A DNA stretch of 64,000 nt from Serratia marcescens subsp. marcescens ATCC 13880 (GTDB lineage Bacteria > Pseudomonadota > Gammaproteobacteria > Enterobacterales > Enterobacteriaceae). Below are positions 1-10,552 of this stretch, one piece after another (position 1 is the first letter of the stretch; each line of letters opens with the position of its first letter). The stretch is from the NCBI RefSeq assembly GCF_017299535.1, contig NZ_CP071238.1, positions 930,001 through 994,000 on the forward strand, given 5' to 3'. Under the pieces are notes generated by a model. It saw nothing but the letters and a program-made list of their open reading frames with translations, was not told where the DNA came from and searched no databases. The translations under genes were made by a program, and so were the position numbers.

Positions 1-415
1 CCATGCGGCAGGCTTCTTCCACCGGGCCGTCGATAAACGCCTGCTCTTCTTCCGTCAGGCGCGGTTTCGGGTAGCTGTGCAGTTTGTTCCAGTCCGGCGC
101 ACCGCGGAACAGATCGCCTTCCCACCAAGTGGTGCCGGCGTCGATCGCTTCCTTCTCGGTGGTGGACATCGGCGGCATCACCTTGCGGAAGGCGCGCAGC
201 GCCGGCGCGGAGAGCAGGGAACGGCGCACAGAGGAAAGGTTCAGCGGCAGCAGCACGATCGCCAGCGGCAGCAACAGCCAGAAGCTCCACAGGCCGATAG
301 CGCCCATGACGGCGGTGTACGCCACCAGGATCAGGCTGCTGAGGGTAAGGTTCACTCGGTGGTAGAACACCACGCCGAGGAGAGCCAGGAAAACGACGAT
401 ACTAAGAACCATCAT
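1..415 (-). CDS. fadE: Acyl-CoA dehydrogenase FadE, N-terminal part (runs off the window)
   Basis: FadE catalyses the first step of fatty-acid beta-oxidation, oxidising acyl-CoA to 2-enoyl-CoA with FAD. The reverse-strand reading begins with two Met codons (first at 415), then a strongly hydrophobic N-terminus with two membrane segments, followed by stretches matching E. coli FadE nearly residue for residue ([31 protein letters not shown]). Only about 138 residues are inside the window, so the catalytic core is not seen. It is divergent from gmhA, as in E. coli. A FadR-type operator lies just upstream, consistent with repression in the absence of long-chain fatty acids. Identification is firm; the choice between the two adjacent start codons is not. 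Confidence 0.95.
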   Translation of the reverse strand, partial: MMVLSIVVFLALLGVVFYHRVNLTLSSLILVAYTAVMGAIGLWSFWLLLPLAIVLLPLNLSSVRRSLLSAPALRAFRKVMPPMSTTEKEAIDAGTTWWEGDLFRGAPDWNKLHSYPKPRLTEEEQAFIDGPVEEACRM

Positions 416-433
416 AAGAAGCTCCGAAGTAGT

Positions 434-450
434 AAGAGGTCTGACCTGTT
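434..450 (-). promoter_or_regulatory. FadR operator upstream of fadE
   Basis: The sequence AAGAGGTCTGACCTGTT matches the E. coli FadR consensus (ANCTGGTCNGACNTGTT) at nearly every conserved position, including the GGTC-N-GACC palindrome. It sits about 20 bp upstream of the fadE start, where FadR represses beta-oxidation genes until acyl-CoA releases it. Seen in sequence; the FadR role is from knowledge of the regulon. Confidence 0.8.
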
Positions 451-661
451 GTGTGTATGTAATAGGTTTTAGTACAAGGCAGAATTTTTATCAATGCGTT
501 TACAGTTTAATTACAACTCAGGTCACAAACTGACAGCACCAATCATCAAAAACCTCTCCGCTTCCTTAACCGGCGCGCTGTTTGGCCGAGAATGCTTCTC
601 GCTGTTTCCGCGATCCGGTACACTGCGGAGCGGAAGATTTGACGATAACAAGAGGTTCCTC

Positions 662-1243
662 ATGTACCACGACCTTATTCGCAGTGAACTGAACGAAGCG
701 GCTGATACCCTGGCGAAATTTATCAATGACGACGCCAACATCGACGCCATCCAACGCGCGGCGGTGCTGCTGGCGGATTCCTTCAAAGCCGGCGGTAAAG
801 TGATTTCCTGCGGCAACGGCGGTTCCCATTGCGACGCGATGCATTTCGCCGAAGAGCTGACCGGCCGCTACCGCGAAAACCGCCCGGGCTACCCGGCGAT
901 TGCCATCTCGGACGTGAGCCACCTGTCCTGCGTCAGCAACGACTTCGGCTATGAGTATGTGTTCTCGCGCTATGTGGAAGCGGTGGGCCGCGAAGGCGAC
1001 GTGCTGCTGGGCATTTCCACCTCCGGCAACTCCGGCAACATCATCAAGGCTATCGATGCGGCGCGTGCCAAGGGGATGAAAGTGATCACCCTGACCGGCA
1101 AGGACGGCGGCAAGATGGCGGGTTCCGCCGATGTGGAAATTCGCGTGCCGCACTTCGGTTACGCCGATCGCATTCAGGAAATCCACATTAAAGCGATTCA
1201 CATCTTGATTCAGCTGATCGAAAAAGAGATGGTTAAGGCGTAA
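662..1243 (+). CDS. gmhA: Sedoheptulose-7-phosphate isomerase (phosphoheptose isomerase) GmhA
   Basis: GmhA converts sedoheptulose 7-phosphate to D-glycero-D-manno-heptose 7-phosphate, the first step of ADP-heptose synthesis for the LPS inner core, in the cytoplasm. The 193-residue product starts [14 protein letters not shown] and carries the SIS-domain signature ([29 protein letters not shown]) that binds the sugar phosphate. The length equals the E. coli enzyme (192). The frame is open further upstream to 494, but the ATG at 662 is preceded by an AGAGG ribosome site and matches the family start. Divergent from fadE and followed by yafJ, as in E. coli. Confidence 0.96.
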   Translation: MYHDLIRSELNEAADTLAKFINDDANIDAIQRAAVLLADSFKAGGKVISCGNGGSHCDAMHFAEELTGRYRENRPGYPAIAISDVSHLSCVSNDFGYEYVFSRYVEAVGREGDVLLGISTSGNSGNIIKAIDAARAKGMKVITLTGKDGGKMAGSADVEIRVPHFGYADRIQEIHIKAIHILIQLIEKEMVKA

Positions 1244-1344
1244 TAGCCTTCGGGGGGCTGCGGCTCCCCATGAATAAGACTGCGGGCGCCGCATGTATGC
1301 CGTGTCCGCACAGTCTGTGTCAGTGTGGTTAAGGAGTGCTGGCG

Positions 1345-2148
1345 ATGTGTGAACTGCTCGGGATGAGCGCAAACGTACCGACCGATATCTGCTTCAGCTT
1401 TACCGGCCTGGTACAGCGCGGCGGCCGCACCGGGCCGCATAAGGATGGCTGGGGCATTACCTTCTATGAAGGGAACGGCTGCCGCACATTCAAGGATCCG
1501 CAGCCGAGCTTCAACTCGCCGATCGCCCGCCTGGTGCAGGACTACCCGATCAAGTCTTGCGCGGTGGTGTCCCATATTCGCCAGGCCAACCGCGGCGAAG
1601 TGGCGTTGGAAAACACCCATCCGTTCACCCGCGAACTGTGGGGCCGCAACTGGACCTACGCGCACAACGGCCAATTGAAAGGCTATCGTCAGTTGGATAC
1701 CGGCACGTTCCGCCCGGTCGGCCAGACTGACAGCGAATATGCCTTCTGCTGGCTGTTGCACCAGCTGGCGCTGAAATATCCGCGCACCCCGAGCCAGTGG
1801 CCGGCGGTATTCCGCTACATTGGCCTGTTGGCGAGCCAACTGCGCAAGAAAGGGGTATTCAATATGCTGTTGTCGGACGGGCGCTTCGTGATGGCGTATT
1901 GCTCCACCAACCTGTATTGGATTACGCGCCGCGCGCCGTTCGGCAAGGCGACGCTGCTTGATCAGGACGTGGAGATTGATTTTCAGCAACAGACCACACC
2001 GAACGATGTGGTCACGGTGATCGCCACCCAACCGCTGACCGCCAACGAAACCTGGCACAAGATTGAGCCAGGCGAGTTCGCGTTATTTCACTTCGGTGAG
2101 CGGCTTGTTCTGAGCGAAGGGGTTGGTGTTGGGCGTCGGGCTGGCTGA
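1345..2148 (+). CDS. yafJ: Class II glutamine amidotransferase-like protein YafJ
   Basis: This is the YafJ family of N-terminal-nucleophile glutamine amidotransferase-like proteins: residue 2 is Cys ([12 protein letters not shown]), which becomes the catalytic N-terminal residue after Met removal. Conserved blocks include [17 protein letters not shown] and AHNGQL. The physiological substrate is not established. The ATG at 1345 was chosen because it places Cys at position 2; upstream codons from 1336 would bury it. The product is 267 residues, roughly 12 longer than E. coli YafJ, because the frame runs past the usual end. The added tail overlaps the 3' end of convergent dpaA by 66 bp. Confidence 0.9.
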   Translation: MCELLGMSANVPTDICFSFTGLVQRGGRTGPHKDGWGITFYEGNGCRTFKDPQPSFNSPIARLVQDYPIKSCAVVSHIRQANRGEVALENTHPFTRELWGRNWTYAHNGQLKGYRQLDTGTFRPVGQTDSEYAFCWLLHQLALKYPRTPSQWPAVFRYIGLLASQLRKKGVFNMLLSDGRFVMAYCSTNLYWITRRAPFGKATLLDQDVEIDFQQQTTPNDVVTVIATQPLTANETWHKIEPGEFALFHFGERLVLSEGVGVGRRAG

Positions 2149-2853
2149 CGCGTACTGCGTCATCATGCCGCCGCTGCTCATCAGCGGTTGACCCAAGACG
2201 TACTGGCCATTGACCACGCCCATTGTCGGCGGTTGGCGGTTCTTCGCGAAGTAATCATAGCCCGGCTTCAGCTGGCGCCAGAAGGCGATATAGCTGGATG
2301 ACGCATGGCGTTTCAGGTTCTGTTCGGTCATGCGGAACGGGTAGATGCTGATGTCGACGCGGCTTTGGCCATAGGCGAAGGCGGCTTCGACGTAGCGATA
2401 GATCTCATCCATATAGGTGTTGGTCATCGCGTAACAGCCGATCGATTTACATTCGCCGTGGATCATCAGATAAGCGCCGGAATAGCCCTGCGACTTATCG
2501 TAATCGTTAGGGAAACCGATATTGATCGCCCGATAATACTTGCTGTCGGGTTTCAGATGGCGCGCGTCAACGCTATAAAAGCCTTCAGGACTTTTAAAGT
2601 CGCCTTCACGACGTTTAGGACCCAGCCCGCCGGAGAAATTACAGATCGGGAACGTGTTGACCAGGCGGAATTCATTGCCCATTCTGGCATACAATTCCAG
2701 CTTGCGTTCCTCTTTGAAGATCTGAATATAGACCGGCGAACCCAATAATTGCTGTTTAACTACCGGCGCTTCGGGTACCTGCTCGCTGGCGCTGCAGGCC
2801 GTGATCATCGGCATAGAAACAAGCATCGCAAACAACAGCGCGATTTTGCTCAT
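2083..2853 (-). CDS. dpaA: Peptidoglycan meso-diaminopimelic acid protein amidase DpaA (YafK/LdtF)
   Basis: A 256-residue periplasmic enzyme of the L,D-transpeptidase (YkuD) fold. In E. coli this protein acts as an amidase that releases Braun lipoprotein (Lpp) from peptidoglycan. The N-terminus is a signal sequence with a lipobox-like ITAC. The catalytic block [13 protein letters not shown] holds the His and the nucleophilic Cys of the family. The C-terminal tail is Pro/Asn/Ser rich and low in complexity. Its last 66 bp are overlapped by yafJ from the other strand. The upstream 554 bp are AT-rich and shared with the nqr promoter region. Confidence 0.9.
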   Translation of the reverse strand: MSKIALLFAMLVSMPMITACSASEQVPEAPVVKQQLLGSPVYIQIFKEERKLELYARMGNEFRLVNTFPICNFSGGLGPKRREGDFKSPEGFYSVDARHLKPDSKYYRAINIGFPNDYDKSQGYSGAYLMIHGECKSIGCYAMTNTYMDEIYRYVEAAFAYGQSRVDISIYPFRMTEQNLKRHASSSYIAFWRQLKPGYDYFAKNRQPPTMGVVNGQYVLGQPLMSSGGMMTQYASASPTPNTNPFAQNKPLTEVK

Positions 2854-3407
2854 TATAATTCCTGCTTATATTTATCTGCCGGCGTAATCAACCTGGCCAG
2901 CATGCCACTGATTATTGTTTTTACTGCTGCAAAACACCGCCAGATTACCAGCGCGTTTATTTTTAGCAATACGTGATATGTATAAAAAAACGACAAAGCT
3001 CGATAAAAGTGAAATGACCGGCAGATTTTAACGATAAGTAGTGAAAAACAGGCGAAATTTAATTGCGTTTGCTTGACCCAAGTCACGACGGAACGCAGAA
3101 CAATGTTGCGAACAATGTTAATATTCTCTCTTCAATTTAACGCGCGGTGGCGATTGAAACGGCGGAGGTTATGGCATATAACCCGGCCGTTTCGGTGGTT
3201 ATTTGGCTACAGGCCGTTAACACATCGATTGTCACGCAAATAACGGAGAGGGGGGAATCAAGGGAATGCGCGTTACCCCATATATTCACTGCGAGAAAGT
3301 TCATGTTGGGCGTGCCGTCGTGCGCACTGCCCGGCAATCCTGGCATCGTCCGCACCCGCCTCTGGGGCCGGGCAGACGTGTAAACCAAACTACATCGTAT
3401 AAATCCT
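2854..3407. other. Intergenic region between dpaA and nqrA (divergent promoters)
   Basis: No convincing gene is seen in these 554 bp; short open frames here lack family resemblance. The segment nearest dpaA is AT-rich. A perfect 10-bp direct repeat GAACAATGTT occurs at 3098-3107 and 3110-3119, spaced by 2 bp, just before an AT-rich TTAATATTC stretch. Such a repeat could be a protein-binding site for nqr or dpaA control, but no regulator can be named. Confidence 0.4.
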
Positions 3408-4757
3408 ATGATTAAGATTAGAAAAGGGTTAGATCTGCCGATAGCCGGGGTTCCGGTTCAGGCGATCCAAGATGGCCCGAACATTCAGCATGTCGCCCTG
3501 CTTGGGGAAGAGTATGTCGGAATGCGCCCCTCCATGCTGGTGCAGGAAGGCGATACCGTTAAGAAAGGCCAGGCGTTGTTCGAAGATAAGAAAAACCCCG
3601 GGGTTTTCTTCACGGCACCCGCCAGCGGCCGCATCGCCGCGATTAACCGCGGCGAGCGGCGCGTATTGCAATCGGTGGTGATTGCGCTGGAAAACGGCGG
3701 CGACGATCAGCTTGAGTTTGCGCACTATCCGCTGGGTGAACTGAGCCAGCTGCCGCGTGAACAGGTCGAAAGCGAACTGATCGCCAGCGGCTTGTGGACC
3801 GCGCTGCGCACCCGTCCGTTCAGCAAAACGCCGAGCCCCGGCAGCGAGCCGCGCGCCATTTTCGTCACCGCGATGGATACCCAGCCGTTGGCCGCCGACC
3901 CGCAGGTGATCATCGCCGAACAGCAGGCGGCGTTTAACGCCGGGCTGGTGGTGTTGGCGCGCCTGACGGCGGGCAAGGTACACGTATGCCACGCCGCCGG
4001 CGCCTCGGTTGGGCAGCAAAGCGGCTCGCAGATCGCCTACAGCGAATTCGCCGGCCCGCATCCCGCCGGGCTGGCGGGCACCCACATTCATTTCCTTGAA
4101 CCGGTCAGCCTGAAGAAAATCGTTTGGCACATCGGTTACCAGGATGTCATCGCCATCGGCACGCTGTTCACCACCGGCAAGCTCGATACCCGCCGTGTGG
4201 TGGCGCTGGCCGGGCCGCAGGTGGCGCAGCCGGCGCTGCTGCGCACCCGCCTGGGGGCCAGCCTCGATGAGCTGACCGCCGGCCGCCTGAAAGGCGGCGA
4301 GAATCGGGTGATCTCCGGTTCGGTGCTGAACGGCATGCACGCCGCCGGGCCGAACGCCTGGCTCGGCCGCTTCCACTCGCAGGTGTCGGTGTTGGAGGAA
4401 GGGCGCGACAAAGAGCTGTTCGGTTGGATCGTGCCCTCACCGAACAAATTCTCCATTACCCGCACCACGCTGGGCCACTTCCTGAAGAACAAACTGTTCG
4501 CTTTCTCAACCACCACTAACGGCGGCGAGCGCGCCATGGTGCCGATCGGCAACTATGAGCGGGTGATGCCGCTGGATATTTTGCCGACGCTGCTGCTGCG
4601 CGATTTGCTGGCGGGCGACAGCGACAGCGCGCAAGCGCTGGGCTGCCTGGAACTGGATGAGGAAGATCTGGCGCTGTGCACCTTCGTTTGCCCCGGCAAG
4701 TATGAGTACGCGCCGGTGCTGCGCGAGGTGCTGACCAAGATTGAGCAGGAAGGATAA
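3408..4757 (+). CDS. nqrA: Na+-translocating NADH:quinone reductase subunit A
   Basis: NqrA is a peripheral cytoplasmic subunit of the six-subunit Na+-NQR, which oxidises NADH, reduces ubiquinone and pumps sodium out. The 449-residue product opens with the typical [12 protein letters not shown] and carries the barrel-sandwich motif region ([21 protein letters not shown]) and the C-terminal SLBB-like part. Length matches the Vibrio/Yersinia subunit (about 446-449). It is first of an operon nqrABCDEF-apbE-nqrM with spacings of a few bases or overlaps. Confidence 0.97.
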   Translation: MIKIRKGLDLPIAGVPVQAIQDGPNIQHVALLGEEYVGMRPSMLVQEGDTVKKGQALFEDKKNPGVFFTAPASGRIAAINRGERRVLQSVVIALENGGDDQLEFAHYPLGELSQLPREQVESELIASGLWTALRTRPFSKTPSPGSEPRAIFVTAMDTQPLAADPQVIIAEQQAAFNAGLVVLARLTAGKVHVCHAAGASVGQQSGSQIAYSEFAGPHPAGLAGTHIHFLEPVSLKKIVWHIGYQDVIAIGTLFTTGKLDTRRVVALAGPQVAQPALLRTRLGASLDELTAGRLKGGENRVISGSVLNGMHAAGPNAWLGRFHSQVSVLEEGRDKELFGWIVPSPNKFSITRTTLGHFLKNKLFAFSTTTNGGERAMVPIGNYERVMPLDILPTLLLRDLLAGDSDSAQALGCLELDEEDLALCTFVCPGKYEYAPVLREVLTKIEQEG

Positions 4758-4760
4758 CCG

Positions 4761-6002
4761 ATGGGCCTGAAGAATTATTTCGAGAAGATAGAGCATCACT
4801 TCACGCCGGGCGGCAAACTGGAAAAGTGGTACCCGCTGTATGAAGCGACCACCACGGTGTTTTACACCCCCGGCACGGTGACGCGCGGCGCTTCGCACGT
4901 GCGCGACGCCATCGATTTGAAACGCATGATGATCCTGGTGTGGCTGGCGGTGTTCCCGGCGATGTTCTGGGGCATGTACAACGTCGGCCAGCAGGCAATC
5001 CCGGCGCTGCACCATCTGTACAGCGGCGACGCGCTGCAACAGGTGCTGGCGGGCGACTGGCATTATCGCCTGGCGCAGTGGCTCGGCGCCTCGCTGGCGG
5101 CCGACGCCGGCTGGGTCAGCAAGATGGTGCTGGGCGCCTGTTACTTCCTGCCGATCTACGCCGTGGTATTCGTAGTCGGCGGCTTCTGGGAAGTGCTGTT
5201 CGCCATTATCCGCAAGCATGAGGTCAACGAAGGCTTCTTCGTCACGTCCATCCTGTTCGCGCTGATCGTGCCGCCGACCCTGCCGCTGTGGCAGGCCGCG
5301 CTGGGCATCACCTTCGGCGTGGTGGTGGCCAAAGAGATCTTCGGCGGCACCGGGCGCAACTTCCTCAACCCGGCGCTGGCCGGCCGCGCCTTCCTGTTCT
5401 TCGCCTATCCGGCGCAGATCTCCGGCGATTTGGTGTGGACCTCCGCGGACGGTTTCTCCGGCGCGACGCCGCTGGCGCAGTGGAGCGCGGGCGGGGCGCA
5501 CAGCCTGAGCAACGTGGCCACCGGCCAGTCCATCAGCTGGCTGGACGCTTTCCTCGGCAACATTCCCGGCTCGATCGGTGAGGTGTCCACGCTGATGATC
5601 CTGATCGGCGGGGCGATTATCCTGTTCGGCCGCGTGGCCTCCTGGCGCATCGTCGCCGGCGTAATGCTCGGCATGGTGGCTTCCGCCCTGTTGTTCAACG
5701 CCATCGGTTCGGACACCAACCCGATGTTCGCCATGCCGTGGTACTGGCATCTGGTGCTGGGCGGCTTCGCTTTCGGCATGATCTTTATGGCGACCGACCC
5801 GGTTTCCGCCTCCTTCACCAATAAGGGGAAATGGTGGTACGGCATTCTGATTGGCGTGATGTGCGTGCTGATTAGGGTAGTCAACCCCGCCTATCCGGAA
5901 GGCATGATGCTGGCGATCCTGTTCGCCAACCTGTTCGCACCGCTGTTCGATTACCTGGTGGTGCAGGCCAACATCAAGCGGAGAAAAGCCCGTGGCGAAT
6001 GA
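4761..6002 (+). CDS. nqrB: Na+-translocating NADH:quinone reductase subunit B
   Basis: A 413-residue integral membrane subunit with about ten hydrophobic segments. It carries the flavinylation motif DGFSGATPL, in which the Thr receives covalently bound FMN through ApbE. NqrB also holds riboflavin and forms part of the sodium path. The gene starts 4 bp after the nqrA stop with a GGA-containing ribosome site, and its 3' end overlaps nqrC by 11 bp, implying translational coupling. Nothing is missing compared with the family. Confidence 0.97.
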   Translation: MGLKNYFEKIEHHFTPGGKLEKWYPLYEATTTVFYTPGTVTRGASHVRDAIDLKRMMILVWLAVFPAMFWGMYNVGQQAIPALHHLYSGDALQQVLAGDWHYRLAQWLGASLAADAGWVSKMVLGACYFLPIYAVVFVVGGFWEVLFAIIRKHEVNEGFFVTSILFALIVPPTLPLWQAALGITFGVVVAKEIFGGTGRNFLNPALAGRAFLFFAYPAQISGDLVWTSADGFSGATPLAQWSAGGAHSLSNVATGQSISWLDAFLGNIPGSIGEVSTLMILIGGAIILFGRVASWRIVAGVMLGMVASALLFNAIGSDTNPMFAMPWYWHLVLGGFAFGMIFMATDPVSASFTNKGKWWYGILIGVMCVLIRVVNPAYPEGMMLAILFANLFAPLFDYLVVQANIKRRKARGE

Positions 6003-6786
6003 AGCGAAAAACGACGGCATCGGTAAAACGCTGCTGGTAGTGCTGCTGCTGTGTCTGGTGTGTTCAGTGGTGGTGGCGGGCTCCGCCGTCGGCCTGAAGT
6101 CCAAACAGCAGGAGCAAAAGCTGCTCGACAAGCAGCGCAATATTCTCGACGTAGCCGGCCTGTTGCAGCCGAAAATGGAGAGCGAGCAGGTCAAGCGCCT
6201 GTACAGCGAGCGCATCGAACCGCGCCTGGTGGATCTGAACAGCGGCGAGTTTGTCGCCGGCAAGGCGGCGGCGTTCGATCTGGGCGCCGCGCTGCGCGAC
6301 GACGCCAAAAGCGTGGCGCTGGCGGCGGGCGACGATCCGGCCGGCATCAAGCGCCGCAGCAACCAGGCGGAAATCTACCTGGTGCGCGATGAAAGCGGCC
6401 AGGTGAACAAGATTGTGCTGCCGGTATACGGCACCGGTCTGTGGTCGATGATGTACGCCTTCGTGGCGCTGGATAATGACGGCAACACGGTCAAGGGCAT
6501 CACCTACTACGACCAGGGGGAAACCCCGGGGCTGGGCGGGGAGGTCGAGAACCCGTCCTGGCGCCAGCAGTGGGTCGGCAAACAGCTGTTCGACGACAAT
6601 GGCCAGCCGGCGATCCGCGTGGTGAAAGGCGGCGCGCGTCAGGGGGATGTGCATGGTGTGGACGGCCTGTCCGGCGCCACGCTGACCTCCAACGGCGTAC
6701 AGCATACGTTTGATTTCTGGTTGGGCGAGCACGGCTTCGGCCCGTTCCTGAAAAAAGTTCGTGAAGGAGCGCTGAAAAATGGCTGA
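5992..6786 (+). CDS. nqrC: Na+-translocating NADH:quinone reductase subunit C
   Basis: A 264-residue subunit with one N-terminal membrane helix and a large periplasmic FMN-binding domain. The flavinylation motif [13 protein letters not shown] is present, with the Thr that covalently binds FMN. The start is a GTG at 5992 inside the end of nqrB; the first residues ([18 protein letters not shown]) match the family N-terminus, and no in-frame ATG exists nearby. It overlaps nqrD by 8 bp. Confidence 0.96.
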   Translation: MANEAKNDGIGKTLLVVLLLCLVCSVVVAGSAVGLKSKQQEQKLLDKQRNILDVAGLLQPKMESEQVKRLYSERIEPRLVDLNSGEFVAGKAAAFDLGAALRDDAKSVALAAGDDPAGIKRRSNQAEIYLVRDESGQVNKIVLPVYGTGLWSMMYAFVALDNDGNTVKGITYYDQGETPGLGGEVENPSWRQQWVGKQLFDDNGQPAIRVVKGGARQGDVHGVDGLSGATLTSNGVQHTFDFWLGEHGFGPFLKKVREGALKNG

Positions 6787-7408
6787 TTCCAAAGAGATAA
6801 AGCGGGTCCTGCTGGGGCCGCTGTTCGACAATAACCCGATCGCCCTGCAGGTGCTGGGCGTCTGTTCGGCGCTGGCGGTGACCACCAAGCTGGAGACGGC
6901 GGTGGTGATGACCATTGCGGTGACGCTGGTGACCGCGTTCTCCAGCTTCTTCATCTCGCTGATCCGTCACCATATTCCCAACAGCGTGCGCATCATCGTG
7001 CAGATGGCGATCATCGCCTCGCTGGTGATCGTGGTCGATCAGCTGCTGCGCGCTTATGCGTTCGAGATCTCCAAGCAGCTGTCGGTGTTCGTCGGCCTGA
7101 TCATCACCAACTGTATCGTGATGGGGCGCGCCGAGGCCTACGCCATGAAGTCGCCGCCGATCGAGAGCTTTATGGACGGCATCGGCAACGGGCTGGGCTA
7201 CGGGGTGATCCTGGTGCTGGTCGGTTTCCTGCGCGAGCTGATCGGCTCCGGCAAGCTGTTCGGCGTGCCGGTGCTGGAAACGGTGCAGAACGGCGGCTGG
7301 TATCAGCCGAACGGCCTGTTCCTGCTGGCGCCGAGCGCGTTCTTCATCATCGGCCTGCTGATCTGGGTGCTGCGCACCCTGAAGCCGGCGCAGATCGAAA
7401 AGGAGTAA
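6779..7408 (+). CDS. nqrD: Na+-translocating NADH:quinone reductase subunit D
   Basis: A 209-residue membrane protein with six predicted helices, homologous to NqrE and RnfE. It includes the conserved half-helix region [14 protein letters not shown], containing the Cys that NqrD and NqrE contribute to an intramembrane iron centre. The start ATG at 6779 lies within the end of nqrC and is preceded by AAGGAG. The length is typical of the family. Confidence 0.96.
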   Translation: MADSKEIKRVLLGPLFDNNPIALQVLGVCSALAVTTKLETAVVMTIAVTLVTAFSSFFISLIRHHIPNSVRIIVQMAIIASLVIVVDQLLRAYAFEISKQLSVFVGLIITNCIVMGRAEAYAMKSPPIESFMDGIGNGLGYGVILVLVGFLRELIGSGKLFGVPVLETVQNGGWYQPNGLFLLAPSAFFIIGLLIWVLRTLKPAQIEKE

Positions 7409-7414
7409 AGGCCG

Positions 7415-8011
7415 ATGGAACACTATATCAGCCTGTTTGTGCGCGCGGTGTTCGTTGAGAACATGGCGCTGGCGTTCTTCCTCGGGATGTGTACCTTCCT
7501 GGCGGTGTCGAAGAAGGTCTCGACCGCCTTTGGCCTGGGCATCGCGGTGACCATCGTGCTCGGCATTTCGGTGCCGGTGAACAACCTGGTCTACAACCTG
7601 ATCCTGCGCGACGGCGCGCTGGTGGAAGGCGTCGATCTGAGCTTCCTCAACTTCATCACCTTCATCGGCGTGATTGCGGCGCTGGTGCAGATTCTGGAGA
7701 TGATCCTCGATCGTTTCTTCCCGTCGCTGTATAACGCGCTCGGCATCTTCCTGCCGCTCATCACCGTGAACTGCGCCATCTTCGGCGGCGTGTCCTTCAT
7801 GGTGCAGCGCGACTACAACTTCGCTGAATCGGTGGTGTACGGCTTTGGTTCCGGCACCGGCTGGATGCTGGCGATCGTCGCCATGGCGGGGATCCGCGAA
7901 AAACTCAAGTATGCCAACGTGCCGGCAGGGCTGCGCGGCCTGGGCATTACCTTTATCACCACCGGACTGATGGCGCTGGGCTTCATGTCCTTCTCCGGTG
8001 TTCAGTTGTAA
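7415..8011 (+). CDS. nqrE: Na+-translocating NADH:quinone reductase subunit E
   Basis: A 198-residue membrane protein with six helices, inverted in topology relative to NqrD. The conserved segments [11 protein letters not shown] and [10 protein letters not shown] carry the Cys residues that help ligate the membrane iron centre between NqrD and NqrE. It begins 6 bp after nqrD with the AAAGG ribosome site in the gap. Confidence 0.96.
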   Translation: MEHYISLFVRAVFVENMALAFFLGMCTFLAVSKKVSTAFGLGIAVTIVLGISVPVNNLVYNLILRDGALVEGVDLSFLNFITFIGVIAALVQILEMILDRFFPSLYNALGIFLPLITVNCAIFGGVSFMVQRDYNFAESVVYGFGSGTGWMLAIVAMAGIREKLKYANVPAGLRGLGITFITTGLMALGFMSFSGVQL

Positions 8012-8026
8012 AGGCGGGAAGAATTT

Positions 8027-9250
8027 ATGGAAATTATTTTAGGCGTAGCAATGTTCACCGCCATCGTGATGGTGCTGGTGTTGCTGATCCTGTTTGCCAA
8101 GTCGAAGCTGGTGAATACCGGCGACATTGCGGTGGAAATCAACGGCGATCTGGATAAGAGCTTCCATGCGCCGGCGGGCGACAAGCTGCTCAACGTGCTC
8201 TCCAGCCAGGGGATTTTCGTCTCCTCGGCCTGTGGCGGCGGCGGTTCCTGCGGCCAGTGCCGGGTGGTGATCAAAGAGGGCGGCGGCGATATCCTGCCGA
8301 CCGAGCTCTCGCACATCAACAAGCGCGAAGCGAAAGAGGGTTGTCGCCTGGCGTGCCAGGTGAACGTGAAGCAGAACCTGAAGATCGAACTGCCGGAAGA
8401 GATCTTCGGCGTGAAGAAATGGGAGTGCGAGGTTATCTCCAACGATAACAAAGCCACCTTTATCAAAGAGCTGAAGCTGAAGATCCCCGATGGCGAAGAC
8501 GTGCCGTTCCGCGCGGGCGGCTTCATCCAGATCGAAGCGCCGGCGCACGACATCAGCTACGCCGACTTCGACGTGCCGCAGGAGTATCGCGGCGACTGGG
8601 ACAAGTTCAACCTGTTCCGCTACCGCTCGACGGTGAACGACACCACGGTGCGCGCCTACTCGATGGCCAACTACCCGGAAGAAAAGGGCATCATCATGCT
8701 CAACGTGCGTATCGCCACGCCGCCGCCGAACAATCCGGACGTGCCGCCGGGCATCATGTCTTCCTATATCTGGTCGCTGAAGCCGGGCGACAAGGTGACC
8801 ATCTCCGGGCCGTTCGGCGAGTTCTTCGCCAAGGACACCGACGCCGAAATGATCTTCATCGGCGGCGGCGCAGGCATGGCGCCGATGCGCTCGCACATCT
8901 TCGATCAGCTCAAGCGTCTGAACTCGAAGCGCAAGATCACTTTCTGGTACGGCGCGCGTTCGCTGCGCGAGATGTTCTATGAAGACGATTTCAACCAGCT
9001 GCAGGCGGAGAACGAAAACTTCACCTGGCACGTGGCGCTGTCGGATCCGCAGCCGGAAGATAACTGGACCGGCTACACCGGCTTTATCCATAATGTTCTG
9101 CTGGAGAACTACCTGAAGAACCACCCGGCGCCGGAAGACTGCGAGTTTTACATGTGCGGGCCGCCGATGATGAACGCCGCGGTGATCAAGATGCTCAAAG
9201 ATCTGGGCGTCGAAGACGAAAACATCATGCTGGATGACTTTGGTGGCTAA
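8027..9250 (+). CDS. nqrF: Na+-translocating NADH:quinone reductase subunit F (NADH-oxidising)
   Basis: NqrF is the electron-entry subunit: one N-terminal membrane helix, a [2Fe-2S] ferredoxin domain with [10 protein letters not shown] and a distal Cys (CRLAC), then FAD-binding (RAYSMANYP) and NADH-binding ([19 protein letters not shown]) domains of the ferredoxin-reductase family. The product is 407 residues, the normal length. The 3' end overlaps apbE by 17 bp. Confidence 0.97.
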   Translation: MEIILGVAMFTAIVMVLVLLILFAKSKLVNTGDIAVEINGDLDKSFHAPAGDKLLNVLSSQGIFVSSACGGGGSCGQCRVVIKEGGGDILPTELSHINKREAKEGCRLACQVNVKQNLKIELPEEIFGVKKWECEVISNDNKATFIKELKLKIPDGEDVPFRAGGFIQIEAPAHDISYADFDVPQEYRGDWDKFNLFRYRSTVNDTTVRAYSMANYPEEKGIIMLNVRIATPPPNNPDVPPGIMSSYIWSLKPGDKVTISGPFGEFFAKDTDAEMIFIGGGAGMAPMRSHIFDQLKRLNSKRKITFWYGARSLREMFYEDDFNQLQAENENFTWHVALSDPQPEDNWTGYTGFIHNVLLENYLKNHPAPEDCEFYMCGPPMMNAAVIKMLKDLGVEDENIMLDDFGG

Positions 9251-10283
9251 ATTGCGCGCATTGGCGACGAAGAACTGGCTGGCGGGCGTGGCGCTGAGCG
9301 CCACCCTGCTGCTGACCGGCTGCGGGCCGGAACAGGTGGACCTGACGGGTAAAACCATGGGCACCTCGTATTCGATCCGTTACGTGGCCGGCGACAATAC
9401 GCCGTCGGCGCGCGAGATGCAGGCGGAGATCGACAAACGGCTGGAGCAGGTGAACGATCAGATGTCCACCTACCGGCCGGATTCCGAGCTCAGCCGCTTC
9501 AACGCCAGCCGCGACATTGACCGGCCGTTCCCGGTTTCGCCGGCCACCGCCAAAGTGGTGCGCGAAGCGCTGCGCATCAATCGCGTCACCGATGGCGCGC
9601 TGGACGTGACCGTCGGGCCGCTGGTCAACCTGTGGGGCTTCGGCCCGGAAGGGCGGCCGGATAAGGTGCCGAGCGAGGCGGAGCTGGCGCACCGCCGCGC
9701 CTGGACCGGCGCCGATAAACTGGCGGTGCAGGGCAGCGCGCTGGTGAAAAGCATCCCCGAGCTGTATGTCGACCTGTCTTCGATCGCCAAAGGATACGGC
9801 GTGGACGTGGTGGCGGAGTATCTGCAATCGCAACACGTGAAAGACTACATGGTGGATATCGGCGGTGAAGTTCGCACCCGCGGGCGCAACGGCGAGCAAA
9901 AGCCGTGGCGCATCGCCATCGAGCGCCCGACCACCGGCGCGCAGCAGCAGGCGCAGCTGGTGATCCAACCGGGGGAGATGTCGATCGCCACCTCGGGTGA
10001 CTATCGCAACTACTTCGAGCAGGACGGGGTGCGCTATTCGCACACCATCGATCCGATCACCGGGCGCCCGATCCATCATCGGCTGGTGTCGATCACCGTG
10101 CTGAGCCCGACCTGCATGACCGCCGACGGCCTGTCCACCGGCCTGAACGTGATGGGGCCGGAGCGCGGCATGGCGCTGGCCAACCTGCTCGGCATTCCGG
10201 TGTTCATGATCGTGAAAACCGCCGACGGGTTTGAGGAGCGTTATTCAGACGCGTTCAAGCCCTATCTGAAAAAGCGTTCGTGA
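9234..10283 (+). CDS. apbE: FAD:protein FMN transferase ApbE (lipoprotein)
   Basis: ApbE transfers FMN from FAD onto Thr in the SGAT motifs of NqrB and NqrC, in the periplasm. The 349-residue product has a lipoprotein signal (lipobox LLTGC near residue 30), the family start of the mature domain ([12 protein letters not shown]), and the flavin/Mg-binding region ([31 protein letters not shown]). The ATG at 9234 lies inside nqrF; a GTG three codons on is an alternative start. Its place in the nqr operon fits its maturation role. Confidence 0.95.
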   Translation: MTLVAKLRALATKNWLAGVALSATLLLTGCGPEQVDLTGKTMGTSYSIRYVAGDNTPSAREMQAEIDKRLEQVNDQMSTYRPDSELSRFNASRDIDRPFPVSPATAKVVREALRINRVTDGALDVTVGPLVNLWGFGPEGRPDKVPSEAELAHRRAWTGADKLAVQGSALVKSIPELYVDLSSIAKGYGVDVVAEYLQSQHVKDYMVDIGGEVRTRGRNGEQKPWRIAIERPTTGAQQQAQLVIQPGEMSIATSGDYRNYFEQDGVRYSHTIDPITGRPIHHRLVSITVLSPTCMTADGLSTGLNVMGPERGMALANLLGIPVFMIVKTADGFEERYSDAFKPYLKKRS

Positions 10284-10290
10284 GGTTGCT

Positions 10291-10518
10291 ATGTTGACGG
10301 TATTCGCCGCTACTTTCGTGTTGTTCCTGCTGATCGTCGGCGGCATGTCGCTGGGCTATGTGTTCAAACGCAAAAGCCTGCAGGGCAGCTGCGGCGGCAT
10401 CACCGCGCTGGGCATGGAGAAAGTCTGCGACTGCCCGGAGCCGTGCGATGCGCGCAAAAAGCGCGAAGCCAAAGCGGCGCAGCGGCGCGAGCAGTTGGAA
10501 AAGCACCGTATTCTGTAG
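10291..10518 (+). CDS. nqrM: Na+-NQR maturation protein NqrM
   Basis: A 75-residue protein with a single N-terminal membrane helix and a four-cysteine cluster (CGG...VCDCPEPCD) followed by a charged, basic tail. NqrM is required for assembling Na+-NQR and is thought to deliver iron for the NqrD/NqrE centre. It is the last gene of the operon, 7 bp after apbE, and is followed by a strong hairpin terminator. Confidence 0.93.
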   Translation: MLTVFAATFVLFLLIVGGMSLGYVFKRKSLQGSCGGITALGMEKVCDCPEPCDARKKREAKAAQRREQLEKHRIL

Positions 10519-10525
10519 CGAAGTG

Positions 10526-10552
10526 AAAACCCGGCCCTGGCCGGGTTTTTTT
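10526..10552. terminator. Bidirectional intrinsic terminator after nqrM
   Basis: A GC-rich hairpin with stem AAAACCCGG / CCGGGTTTT and a T-run on the + strand (A-run on the other side) ends the nqr operon. It lies at the 3' end of the convergent phosphodiesterase-like gene and may serve both. Confidence 0.85.

Noticed and set aside
3137..3388. Open frames on both strands upstream of nqrA
   Set aside because: Short, overlapping on opposite strands, no family resemblance; likely the nqr leader.
4506..6362. 618-codon reverse frame across nqrB/nqrC
   Set aside because: Shadow of GC-rich coding sequence; the forward genes are certain.
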